DNA from: Eggerthellaceae bacterium
Lineage (GTDB): Bacteria > Actinomycetota > Coriobacteriia > Coriobacteriales > Eggerthellaceae
Direction of reading: 5' to 3'
NCBI GenBank assembly: GCA_003452695.1
Contig: DMNP01000082.1
Span: 1-8,531, forward strand
DNA length: 8,531 bases
In this document: piece by piece, positions 1-7,012 of the stretch
Numbering within the stretch: the first letter of the stretch is position 1
Layout: every line of letters starts with the position of its first letter
Made by a program: the position numbers and the translations under genes
The notes under the pieces: generated by a model
What the model saw: the letters and a program-made list of their open reading frames with translations, nothing else
Database searches by the model: none
Told to the model about the DNA's origin: nothing

Positions 1-772
1 CGCCGTGCTGCATGGGAATGCGCACGGCGCAGTCGCAACGTTCGATGGTGCAGGGCGCCAAGCCGGCCCCTTCGGTGCCGAACACCAGCGCCAGTTTTTC
101 GCAACGTTTCAACAGGGGGTCGTCGATGCCGAGGGATTCGTCGCGCAGCGCCATGGCTGCCACGGTGAAACCGGCGTCGTGCAGCAACGGCACGCCATCG
201 CGCGCCCAATCGTGCGGGTCGGTGCCGATGCGTGCCCATGGCACCTGGAACACGGTGCCCATGGAAACGCGCACCGCGCGCCGATACAGCGGGTCGTAGC
301 AGGCGGGCGACACGAGCACGGCGTCTACTCCGATGGCGGCTGCCGACCTGAAGATGGCTCCCACGTTGGTGTGGTTGCGGATGTCTTCCAGCACGGCCAC
401 AAGGCGTGCGTCGCGCAAGAGCTCGGCGGCGGGCCGGTCGGGAGGACGGCGGAAGGCGGCCAGCGCACCGCGCGTTAACTCGAAGCCCGTCAGCTGCGCC
501 AGCGCATCTTCGGCCGCCACGAACACGGGCGCCTCGGGGTTTGCGCGTCGCAGCTTTTCCAGCACGACGCCCAGCTGCGGCAGGTACTTCTCGGCGGTCA
601 GCAGCGAAAGGGGCGACATGCCGCCATCCAGCGCGCGCACGATAACCTCCGCCGATTCCGCGATGAACACGGCTTTCTCCGGCTCGATGCGACTGCGCAG
701 CTGCACATCGGTCAGTCGCGCATAGACATCCAGCCGCGCATCGTTTAGCGATTCTATGAACGTGTACCCCAT
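1..772 (-). CDS. SpoU/TrmH-family RNA 2'-O-methyltransferase, partial (3' end beyond window)
   Basis: This enzyme would transfer a methyl group from S-adenosylmethionine to a ribose 2'-OH in rRNA or tRNA. Reading from the ATG at 772 the frame stays open to the window edge (257 codons seen). Residues about 10-105 form a substrate-binding N-domain (LTDVQLRSR, FIAESAEVI) like that of actinobacterial TrmH-family proteins such as Rv0881. Residues 115 onward are the knotted SPOUT catalytic domain: motif 1 NHTNVGAIFRSAAAIGVDAV from 133, motif 2 VFGTEGAGLAP from 230, and the start of motif 3 at RIPM 251-254. Only the last stretch, with the SLNVA-type part of motif 3, should be missing. A GAGG lies 10 bases before the ATG, and a promoter is proposed at 815-842. 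Family assignment is firm; the modified nucleotide cannot be told from sequence. Confidence 0.93.
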   Translation of the reverse strand, partial: MGYTFIESLNDARLDVYARLTDVQLRSRIEPEKAVFIAESAEVIVRALDGGMSPLSLLTAEKYLPQLGVVLEKLRRANPEAPVFVAAEDALAQLTGFELTRGALAAFRRPPDRPAAELLRDARLVAVLEDIRNHTNVGAIFRSAAAIGVDAVLVSPACYDPLYRRAVRVSMGTVFQVPWARIGTDPHDWARDGVPLLHDAGFTVAAMALRDESLGIDDPLLKRCEKLALVFGTEGAGLAPCTIERCDCAVRIPMQHG

Positions 773-814
773 AGTGTTTCAGCCTCGTTTCGCCAGCCTT
801 TAGCACGGCATGAA

Positions 815-842
815 ATTCTACGCCGCCTTGTGCAACCCTCAA
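815..842 (-). promoter_or_regulatory. Candidate sigma70-type promoter of the RNA methyltransferase gene
   Basis: Read on the minus strand, TTGAGG (842-837) and TAGAAT (820-815) are separated by 16 bases, matching the -35 and -10 consensus at 4/6 and 5/6 positions. Transcription would start near 808 and give a leader of about 36 bases to the ATG at 772. The -35 hexamer lies in the edge of the 9-base repeat array, so the array would sit just upstream of this promoter. This is a match by eye only. Confidence 0.4.
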
Positions 843-1106
843 AACCGCGCTGGCCGCACCGACCGGGCATTCCGCGCAAGCCGTGCAGGCCGTGCAGGTA
901 GCGCATTCCGCCCAAACCGCGCAACTCATGCAGGCCGCGCTGGCCTCGCAACTCGTGCAAACCGCGCGGGCCACGCCGGCCGCGCAGGTAGAGCGCGTAA
1001 CGCAGACAGCACACGCCGCACAGGCGACGCAAGTTGCGCAGGCAGCGCGACTCGCGCAATCGCACAAGCCACGCAAGTCGCACGATCAGCGCATTCCGCG
1101 CAACTC
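830..1106. repeat. Degenerate tandem array of about 31 nine-base units
   Basis: From about 847 the sequence can be cut into consecutive 9-mers of the form NCGCANNNN, for example GCGCAAGCC (874), GTGCAGGCC (883), GTGCAGGTA (892), GCGCATTCC (901), GCGCAACTC (919), ATGCAGGCC (928), GCGCTGGCC (937) and GCGCAGGTA (982). The phase holds from 847 to 1053, slips by one base at an 8-base unit (1054-1061), then resumes from 1062 to 1106. The leftmost units (830-846) are more diverged. Several units recur exactly: GCGCATTCC at 901 and 1089, GCGCAACTC at 919 and 1098, GCGCTGGCC at 847 and 937. The array fills most of the space between the ATPase stop and the methyltransferase promoter. Read on the minus strand in one frame it would give tripeptides such as G-L-R or E-L-R, but I see no convincing start and ribosome binding site for that frame. 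Function unknown. Confidence 0.9.
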
Positions 1107-1177
1107 TGGTCCATCCCGCTCCACCCCGGCAGCGCTTGCGCGGATGGCCCGAAGGGGAGCCGGGCAGATGAATGCGG

Positions 1178-3625
1178 CTACACCAGTACGGCCTGGCGGG
1201 CGGCATGCCAGCGGTCGAGAGCGCCGTACAGCACGTTGAACAGGACGACGGCGGCAATTCCCACCACTGCGATAATCGTCCACATGGAATCGACGAACGC
1301 GCTGATGGCAAACAGGTTGGGGAACAACGCAGCGCCCGCAATGGTGCCGACCACGACCACGATTATAAGCGCGATGCGAATGGGCGTGAACGGCATGGAT
1401 ACGCGAAAGATAAGGTTCACGCCGATCCAGGCCGTAAGCAGCACGCACAGCGTGGAAACCTGAGCATGGTCCAGGCCGACGCCCAGATACCCCCACGCAT
1501 TCACCGCCAGCACCGCAAGCACCACCGTTACGGCACCGGGAATGGATTTCACCACGACGTTTTCCAGGAAATGGCCCTTTATGCGGTCGCGGTTGGGCTC
1601 TAGCGCCAGCACGAACGAGGGCAGGCCGATGGTGAACGCGCTGATAAGCGTCATCTGAATGGGCTGATAGGGATACTGCCACGGCAGCAGGATGAACAGC
1701 GCGGCAAGCACCATGGAGAACAAGGTCTTCACCAGGAACAGCGATGCGGAGCGCTGCAAGTTGTTTATGGAACGGCGCCCTTCGGCCACGACCTTCGGCA
1801 TGCTGGCGAAATCGTTGTCCACCAACACGAGCTGCGCCACATTGCGCGCCGCATCGCTGCCGGCGGCCATGGCAACCGAGCAGTCGGCTTGCTTCAGGGC
1901 CAACGTGTCGTTCACGCCGTCGCCCGTCATGGCCACGGTGTGGCCGGCGTCTTGCAACGCCACCACGAAGGCCTTCTTCTGCTCGGGCTTCACGCGGCCG
2001 AAGATGCTGTACTGGCTTACGGCGCGGACGATCTTCTCGTCGGTGTCGAGCGTGGTCGCGTCTATGAACCGGTCGGCATGAGGCACGCCGACCTGCTGCG
2101 CGATGCCCGAAACCGTGCGCGGGTCGTCGCCCGATATGACCTTCACGTCCACGCCCTGCTCGCAGAAGTAGCCGATGGTCTCGGCGGCCGAGGTGCGAAT
2201 CTGGTCGCGGATGGCCACGAACGCGATGGGCTGCGGCGTGCCCACGATGCGCTCGCCGTCGAAGCCCTGCACGCGGGCAAGCACCAGCACGCGCGCGTGT
2301 TCGGCAGCCGCCTCCACCTGGTCGGCCACGGCCGCAAACCCTTCGCCCAGCACGAACTGGCCGGCACCCATCACGTAGCTTGCTCCTTGCGAACGGGAGG
2401 CATCTGCACCGGCGGCGCCCGGCGCGGCTTCCGCCCCGCCATCGGCGCCCTTCCCGACGGCGCCCGGCGGCAGCGTGGCACCCGACCACTTACGATCCGA
2501 CGAGAACGGCACATAGGCGCTGGCCGCAACGGGTTGAACGTTCAACGTCTCGGCCCAGGCCAGAATGGCCTTGCCCGTCTCGTTGGCATCGGGGTCGGCC
2601 GCCGCGATGGAAACCAGCGCCGATATGGCCTCCTGTTCGGCATCGCCCTCTTCGCGCGCCGACGCATCGCCGAGCAGCGTAAGGCCCTGCACCTCCATGG
2701 CGCCCGACGTGATGGTACCCGTCTTGTCCAGGCACAGCGTGTCCACATGCGCAAGCGTTTCGATGCAGTACAGCTGCTGCACAAGCACCCGATGCTTCGA
2801 CAGGCGAATGACCGCCAGCGCCAGCACCGTGGACGTGAGCAGGATAAGCCCCTCGGGCACCATGCCCACGAGAGCCGCCACGGAGGACAAGATGGCCTGG
2901 TTGAATTCCACGCCGTTGGCCCAGAACATGCTGCCGAACAGCAGCAGGCCCACGGGGAAAATGATGATGCTGACGAACTTTATGATGTTGTTCAGGCTGG
3001 TCATTATTTCGGAGTTGATGTCCTTCTGCGCCTTCGCCTCGGCAGATATCTTGGCGGCGTAGTTTTCGGCACCCACGTGGTCCACGCGCGCCACCACGGT
3101 GCCGGAATTCACGAAGGAGCCGCTCATCAGCTGCGCGCCCTGGGCCTTGGGGATAAGGTCGCTTTCGCCGGTCAGCAGGCTTTCGTCCACGTTGGCCGTG
3201 CCTGTAAGCACCGTGCTGTCGCAGGGAATCTGGTCGCCGCGGCCGAGCACGATGCAATCGCCGCGCACCAGCTCCTCCAGCGGCACTTCGCCGCGCACGC
3301 CGTCGCGGATTACCTTGGCCTTGGAGCTGGCCACGATGGAAAGCTGGTCGGTTATCTGCTTCGAGCGAATTTCCTGCACGATGCCGATGGCCGTGTTCAC
3401 GACGATGACTATCATGAACAGGCCGTTCTGCAACGACCCGGTGATCAGCACGAACGCGAACAGGATAACGTTCACCAGGTTGAACAGCGTGCACACGTTG
3501 TCGCGCAGGATGTCTTTCACCGAACGCGTCTTCGTGCCCGCGTCGGCGTTCGCGTCGCCTGCCGCCTGCGCTGCGGCCACTTCCTCGGAGCTGAGCCCCC
3601 GTATCTCGTCTTCGAATTCGCGCAT
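1178..3625 (-). CDS. P-type cation-transporting ATPase, CtpE-like (HAD-IC family)
   Basis: This is an 815-residue membrane pump that would couple ATP hydrolysis to cation transport. Two membrane segments (about 46-63 and 67-84) precede the actuator domain with the TGES loop at 152-155. Segments at about 213-234 and 243-275 follow, including the ion-site motif GMVPEGL at 254-260. The phosphorylation motif is DKTGT with Asp300. Further signatures are SDRKWSG (nucleotide domain, 376-382), SGDDPRT (498-504) and GDGVND (568-573). Five or six C-terminal membrane segments complete it (about 626-800). The PEGL motif and overall order resemble mycobacterial CtpE, a calcium importer, so Ca2+ is a possible substrate, but this is inference. 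No CPC or CPx heavy-metal motif is seen. An Ala/Gly-rich insert occupies residues 386-415. I chose the ATG at 3625 because GGAGAGG lies just before it; an in-frame TTG at 3637 overlaps that site. The gene ends with TAG at 1180-1178. Confidence 0.93.
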   Translation of the reverse strand: MREFEDEIRGLSSEEVAAAQAAGDANADAGTKTRSVKDILRDNVCTLFNLVNVILFAFVLITGSLQNGLFMIVIVVNTAIGIVQEIRSKQITDQLSIVASSKAKVIRDGVRGEVPLEELVRGDCIVLGRGDQIPCDSTVLTGTANVDESLLTGESDLIPKAQGAQLMSGSFVNSGTVVARVDHVGAENYAAKISAEAKAQKDINSEIMTSLNNIIKFVSIIIFPVGLLLFGSMFWANGVEFNQAILSSVAALVGMVPEGLILLTSTVLALAVIRLSKHRVLVQQLYCIETLAHVDTLCLDKTGTITSGAMEVQGLTLLGDASAREEGDAEQEAISALVSIAAADPDANETGKAILAWAETLNVQPVAASAYVPFSSDRKWSGATLPPGAVGKGADGGAEAAPGAAGADASRSQGASYVMGAGQFVLGEGFAAVADQVEAAAEHARVLVLARVQGFDGERIVGTPQPIAFVAIRDQIRTSAAETIGYFCEQGVDVKVISGDDPRTVSGIAQQVGVPHADRFIDATTLDTDEKIVRAVSQYSIFGRVKPEQKKAFVVALQDAGHTVAMTGDGVNDTLALKQADCSVAMAAGSDAARNVAQLVLVDNDFASMPKVVAEGRRSINNLQRSASLFLVKTLFSMVLAALFILLPWQYPYQPIQMTLISAFTIGLPSFVLALEPNRDRIKGHFLENVVVKSIPGAVTVVLAVLAVNAWGYLGVGLDHAQVSTLCVLLTAWIGVNLIFRVSMPFTPIRIALIIVVVVGTIAGAALFPNLFAISAFVDSMWTIIAVVGIAAVVLFNVLYGALDRWHAARQAVLV

Positions 3626-3628
3626 ATG

Positions 3629-3635
3629 CCTCTCC
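3629..3635 (-). promoter_or_regulatory. Ribosome binding site deciding the ATPase start
   Basis: GGAGAGG on the minus strand ends three bases before the ATG at 3625; its GGAG core is six bases away. An alternative TTG start at 3637 would place this site inside the coding region and has no comparable purine-rich site of its own, so the ATG is preferred. Confidence 0.7.
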
Positions 3636-3666
3636 AACTGTTCGTCGCTCGTTTTTTCCTGGCCCC

Positions 3667-3672
3667 ATTATA
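3667..3672 (-). promoter_or_regulatory. Candidate -10 element of the ATPase promoter
   Basis: The minus strand carries a perfect TATAAT at 3672-3667, about 41 bases before the ATPase ATG. No good -35 hexamer is found 16-18 bases upstream (GCAGAG at 17 bases), so the promoter may depend on an activator or on the strong -10 box. Confidence 0.45.
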
Positions 3673-3801
3673 AAGCTGCGGGCAACCGCCTCTGCATCCA
3701 CCCGCCGCCACGACCTCCGATTTGGGGAACGCGTTCTGCAAATGATACACTACCTCAGAGAATATCCAGCATCTCCGCACAAGGCTCTCGACGCGGGAAG
3801 C

Positions 3802-3862
3802 GCGCCGCTGCCCCTGGCCAGACCGTGGGCAGCGCCGCTGCCCCCTGGCCAAGCCATGGGCG
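3802..3862. repeat. Tandem duplicated 30/31-base element with hairpin potential
   Basis: Unit 1 (3802-3831) and unit 2 (3832-3862) both begin GCGCCGCTGCCCC and share TGGCCA and TGGGC. They differ by one inserted C and four transitions. In unit 1, GCTGCCC (3807-3813) can pair with GGGCAGC (3827-3833) across a 13-base loop; unit 2 can form the equivalent stem with one G-T pair. Placement in the divergent promoter region suggests binding sites or a structured leader, but no function is known. Confidence 0.8.
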
Positions 3863-3924
3863 GCGACGATAACCCCCGGGATGCCGCGTCGTCGCGCGAG
3901 TTCCCGCTGCATGCGAAAATGGGG

Positions 3925-3930
3925 TATGCT
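3925..3930 (+). promoter_or_regulatory. Weak candidate -10 element for the oxidoreductase-hypA unit
   Basis: TATGCT lies 58 bases before the ATG at 3989. The best upstream partner is TTCCCG (3901-3906) at 18 bases, a poor -35. It is offered only because no better candidate lies close to the gene. Confidence 0.25.
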
Positions 3931-3988
3931 GTTGCATTCGAGAACAGGCGGCAAGTTGCTGCCGGGGCGGAAGACAGAGAGGGAATTC

Positions 3989-6961
3989 ATGGCGAAGAAG
4001 GCCGACAACGGGACAATGACCATTATCACGCAGCCCTATGGAGGATGCAGCGTGCAGGAGCGCAAGGCGGCCATGGCGCGCGGCATGAGCGCGGAGGACA
4101 TCGCGAAGCGCAACGTAATCCCCGAGACCACGCCCAACGGCGAGCCTCACCGCATTATTGCCGAAGAGCTGTATTCCGAAAACGACACCTTCGTGCCCTA
4201 CAAGCCCGCGCTGCCCGACGACCCGGGCCCCGCATCGGCGCTGTCAGTGAAACCGGGCGTGCTGCGCGAGGGGCAGAAGATTACCGACCGCATCGGCGTG
4301 AAGGTGAAACCGACCGATCCCGACTACTGGGGCCTGGCCAGCGTGATGACCGAAGAAGAGGCCGAGCTTGCGCGCCACATGAAAGTGCGCAAGCCGCAAA
4401 CCTTCGATCAGTTGCGCGAAGCCAGCGGGCTGGACGCCGACAAGCTGCAACAGCTGCTGGACGACATGTGCATAAAGGGCATCATCGAATTCAACTGGGA
4501 GAACCTGGACGGCAAGAACCCCGCCCACGAGCGCCGCTACGTGCTGCCCATGTTCGTGCCGGGCTCGGCCGAGTTCACGGTTATGAACCAGGCGCAGCTG
4601 GAAGAGCACCCGGAGCTGGGCACGTTCTTCGAGCGCATGACCTTCCTGCCGTTGGAAAAGGTGACCAAGATGGTGCCGCCGGGCGGCGCGGGCATCGGCA
4701 TGCACGTTATCCCCGTGGAGCGCGCCATCCAGCAGGTGAACGAAGCGGTGGACGTGGAAAAGCTTTCGCACTGGCTGAAGAAATACGACCGCTTCAGCGT
4801 GGGCGCCTGCTCGTGCCGCCTGTCCGAGCGCGCACGGGGCGACAACGCCGGAAGCGATCCGCAGAACTGGTGCGTGGGCGTGGGCGACATGGCCGACTAT
4901 TGCGTTGAAACGGGCAAGGGGCATTTCGCCACCTACGACGAGGTGGTGGACCTGCTTATCTTGGCCGAGAAGAACGGCTATGTGCACCAGATAACCAACA
5001 TCGACGGCTCCGACAAGATATTCGCCATCTGCAACTGCGACGTGAACGTGTGCTATGCGCTGCGCACGTCGCAGCTGTTCAACACGCCCAACATGAGCCG
5101 CTCGGCCTATGTGGCGCACATCGAGGCCGACAAGTGCGTGGCCTGCGCCGGCTGCGTGGAGGTGTGCCCTGCAGGCGCCGTGCAGCTGGGCCAGAAGCTG
5201 ACCACCACCAGCGGCCCCGTGGAATACCCGCGCCAGCCGCTTCCCACGCTGAAATGGTCCGAAGCCGACTGGGACCCCGACTACAAGAACAGCAACCGCA
5301 TCGAAACGCACGACACGGGCACCGCGCCCTGCAAGACCGCGTGTCCCGCGCACATTTCGGTGCAGGGCTATCTACGCATGGCCGCCGAAGGGCGCTACCG
5401 CGATGCGCTGGCGCTGATAAAGAAGGAAAACCCCTTCCCGGCCGTGTGCGGGCGCATCTGCAACCGCCGCTGCGAGGCCGCCTGCACGCGCGGCAGCATC
5501 GACGACGCCGTGGCCATCGACGAAGTGAAGAAGTTCATTGCCGAGCAGGACCTGCACGCCGAGCACCGCTTCGTGCCCGAGATAGTGCCTCCGACGACGC
5601 GCGGCCGCTACTCCGAGAAGATCGCCATCGTGGGAGCCGGCCCCGCGGGCTTGTCGTGCGCCTACTACCTGGCCACGCTGGGCTACAAGCCCACCGTGTT
5701 CGAGCGCGACCAGAAGCCCGGCGGCATGATGACCTACGGCATTCCCGCCTACAAGCTGGCAAAGGACGTGGTGGACGCTGAGATAGACGTGCTGCGCGAA
5801 CTGGGCGTGGAAATCCGCTGCGGCGTTGAAGTGGGCCGCGACATTACGCTGGGCCAGCTGCGCGAACAGGGTTATGCGGCGTTCTACCTGGCAATCGGTT
5901 GCCAGGGCGGGCGCAAGACCGGCGTTCCGGGCGAAGACGCGCCCGGCGTTACCACGGCGGTGGAATTCCTGCGCACAGCCATCGGGAACCCCGACTACGA
6001 GCTGAAGGGCGAAACCGTGGTCATCGGCGGCGGCAACGTGGCCATCGACGCCGCGCGCGTGGCCGTGCGCTGCGGATCCGAGAAGGTGACCATGGTCTGC
6101 CTGGAAAAAGCCGACGAGATGCCGGCGCTGCCCGAGGAAATCGCGGAAGCCGAGGAAGACGGCGTGCGCATTATCCACGGCTGGGGCCCGGCACGCGTGG
6201 AATCGCACCCCAAGGACGGGCGCGTGAGCGGCGTGCACTTCAAGCACTGCGACCGCGTGTTCGACGACGAGGGGCGCTTCGCACCGGTCTACGACGAGTC
6301 CAACACAATGGCGCAATACGCCGACAACGTGGTGCTGGCCATCGGGCAGTCCATCGAATGGGGCAGCTTGCTGGACGGGTCGAAGGTGGAACTCGGGCGC
6401 GGCAACGGCGCCGTGGCCGATCCGCAGACCTATCAGACCGCAGAGCCCGACATCTTCGTCGGCGGCGACGTGTACACGGGCCCGAAGTTCGTGATCGACG
6501 CCATAGCCGCTGGCCATGAAGCCGCCATTTCGCTGCACCGCTTCGTGCAGACGGGCAGCTCGCTTACGCTCGGGCGCAACCCGCGCCACTACGCGGAGCT
6601 GGACAAGCACACGGTGGCGCTGAACCCCTACGACTACGACCACGCCGGGCGCTGCCTGCCCTCGTGCGCGAAAATCGACGACGTGCGCCACAGCTGGGAC
6701 GACGTGCGCCAGGTCTTCACCGAAGAGCAGATTCGCGTGGAAACGGCGCGCTGCTTGTCGTGCGGCGCCTCCATCGTGGACCCCAACAGCTGCATCGGCT
6801 GCGGGCTGTGCACCACCCGCTGCGAGTTCGACGCCATTCACCTGCACCGCGACAACCCCGCTTGCTCGACCATGGTCGCAAGCGAAGACAAGCTGAAGGC
6901 AATCCTGCCCAACGCTGGCCGCATGCTGCTGCGCAGCGTGAAGCCCGCAAGCCGCCGCTAG
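3989..6961 (+). CDS. FAD-dependent NAD(P) oxidoreductase with multiple Fe-S clusters (GltD-like core)
   Basis: This 990-residue soluble protein should pass electrons between NAD(P)H, FAD and several iron-sulfur clusters. Residues 137-170 look like a small helical or winged-helix module. Residues 220-370 hold a cysteine-rich domain (CSC 274-276, C295, C305, CNC 348-350, C355). A ferredoxin motif CxxCxxCxxxCP begins at C383. Residues 440-520 match the Fe-S N-domain of glutamate synthase small subunits (C448, C452, C487, C491, C495, C499). The GltD-like two-nucleotide core follows: FAD fingerprint GAGPAGL 549-555, NAD(P) fingerprint GGGNVA 680-685, and the closing IFVGGD 822-827. The C-terminus has RCLSCG (C922, C925) and a second ferredoxin motif (C935, C938, C941, C945). 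No signal peptide or membrane segment is seen. The start ATG has GAGAGGG five bases upstream. hypA follows after 51 bases. The electron partner is unknown; true glutamate synthase activity is unlikely because no large subunit is nearby and the protein is about twice the length of GltD. Confidence 0.9.
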   Translation: MAKKADNGTMTIITQPYGGCSVQERKAAMARGMSAEDIAKRNVIPETTPNGEPHRIIAEELYSENDTFVPYKPALPDDPGPASALSVKPGVLREGQKITDRIGVKVKPTDPDYWGLASVMTEEEAELARHMKVRKPQTFDQLREASGLDADKLQQLLDDMCIKGIIEFNWENLDGKNPAHERRYVLPMFVPGSAEFTVMNQAQLEEHPELGTFFERMTFLPLEKVTKMVPPGGAGIGMHVIPVERAIQQVNEAVDVEKLSHWLKKYDRFSVGACSCRLSERARGDNAGSDPQNWCVGVGDMADYCVETGKGHFATYDEVVDLLILAEKNGYVHQITNIDGSDKIFAICNCDVNVCYALRTSQLFNTPNMSRSAYVAHIEADKCVACAGCVEVCPAGAVQLGQKLTTTSGPVEYPRQPLPTLKWSEADWDPDYKNSNRIETHDTGTAPCKTACPAHISVQGYLRMAAEGRYRDALALIKKENPFPAVCGRICNRRCEAACTRGSIDDAVAIDEVKKFIAEQDLHAEHRFVPEIVPPTTRGRYSEKIAIVGAGPAGLSCAYYLATLGYKPTVFERDQKPGGMMTYGIPAYKLAKDVVDAEIDVLRELGVEIRCGVEVGRDITLGQLREQGYAAFYLAIGCQGGRKTGVPGEDAPGVTTAVEFLRTAIGNPDYELKGETVVIGGGNVAIDAARVAVRCGSEKVTMVCLEKADEMPALPEEIAEAEEDGVRIIHGWGPARVESHPKDGRVSGVHFKHCDRVFDDEGRFAPVYDESNTMAQYADNVVLAIGQSIEWGSLLDGSKVELGRGNGAVADPQTYQTAEPDIFVGGDVYTGPKFVIDAIAAGHEAAISLHRFVQTGSSLTLGRNPRHYAELDKHTVALNPYDYDHAGRCLPSCAKIDDVRHSWDDVRQVFTEEQIRVETARCLSCGASIVDPNSCIGCGLCTTRCEFDAIHLHRDNPACSTMVASEDKLKAILPNAGRMLLRSVKPASRR

Positions 6962-7002
6962 CAACGCACGAGCGGGCCGGATGGGCCGGAGGGCGATGGA
7001 AC

Positions 7003-7006
7003 GGAG
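7003..7006 (+). promoter_or_regulatory. Ribosome binding site for the GTG start of hypA
   Basis: GGAG sits six bases before the GTG at 7013. It supports the GTG start, which gives the conserved Met-His-Glu N-terminus required of HypA. Confidence 0.7.
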
Positions 7007-7012
7007 CAAATC

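Larger units (their letters stand above)
3673..3988. other. Divergent intergenic region between the ATPase and oxidoreductase genes
   Basis: No convincing gene is seen here. The region contains the upstream part of the ATPase promoter, the short palindrome AACGCGTT (3728-3735), a weak plus-strand promoter-like pair TTGGGG (3722-3727) and TACACT (3746-3751) 18 bases apart, a tandem duplicated element (3802-3862), a weak -10 box (3925-3930) and the ribosome binding site of the oxidoreductase gene (GAGAGGG, 3977-3983). Open frames that cross it continue out of frame into the neighbouring genes and are treated as chance. Confidence 0.6.

Noticed and set aside
830..1106. CRISPR array
   Set aside because: The period is 9 bases with no repeat-spacer alternation, and no cas gene is present.
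1147..1165. Terminator after the ATPase gene
   Set aside because: GCCCG and CGGGC can form only a 5-bp stem with a 9-base loop and no T-tract follows, so the evidence is too weak to list.
883..1239. Plus-strand frame reading Ala-Gln-x repeats
   Set aside because: It is the mirror of the same 9-base array, crosses the end of the ATPase gene, and has no ribosome binding site that I can see.
754..1341. Minus-strand frame of 195 codons with Leu-Arg-Gly-type repeats
   Set aside because: Its start lies inside the ATPase gene in another frame and it runs through the 9-base array and over the methyltransferase start. The open frame is explained by a stop-free repeat. It is kept only as a possibility within the array finding.
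3626..3637. TTG start for the ATPase four codons upstream of the ATG
   Set aside because: The TTG overlaps the ribosome binding site GGAGAGG, which is well placed for the ATG at 3625.
1889..3673. Plus-strand open frame of 594 codons antisense to the ATPase
   Set aside because: The minus-strand frame has every P-type ATPase motif in order. The antisense frame is rich in His, Arg and Gly with no recognisable domain, as expected from high-GC codon bias.
3881..3988. N-terminal extension of the oxidoreductase from the ATG at 3881
   Set aside because: The added 36 residues are Arg-rich and unlike a domain, no ribosome binding site precedes them, and GAGAGGG lies five bases before the ATG at 3989.
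3989..6961. Glutamate synthase small subunit (gltD)
   Set aside because: The core is GltD-like, but the extra N- and C-terminal Fe-S domains double the length and no gltB-like gene is beside it.
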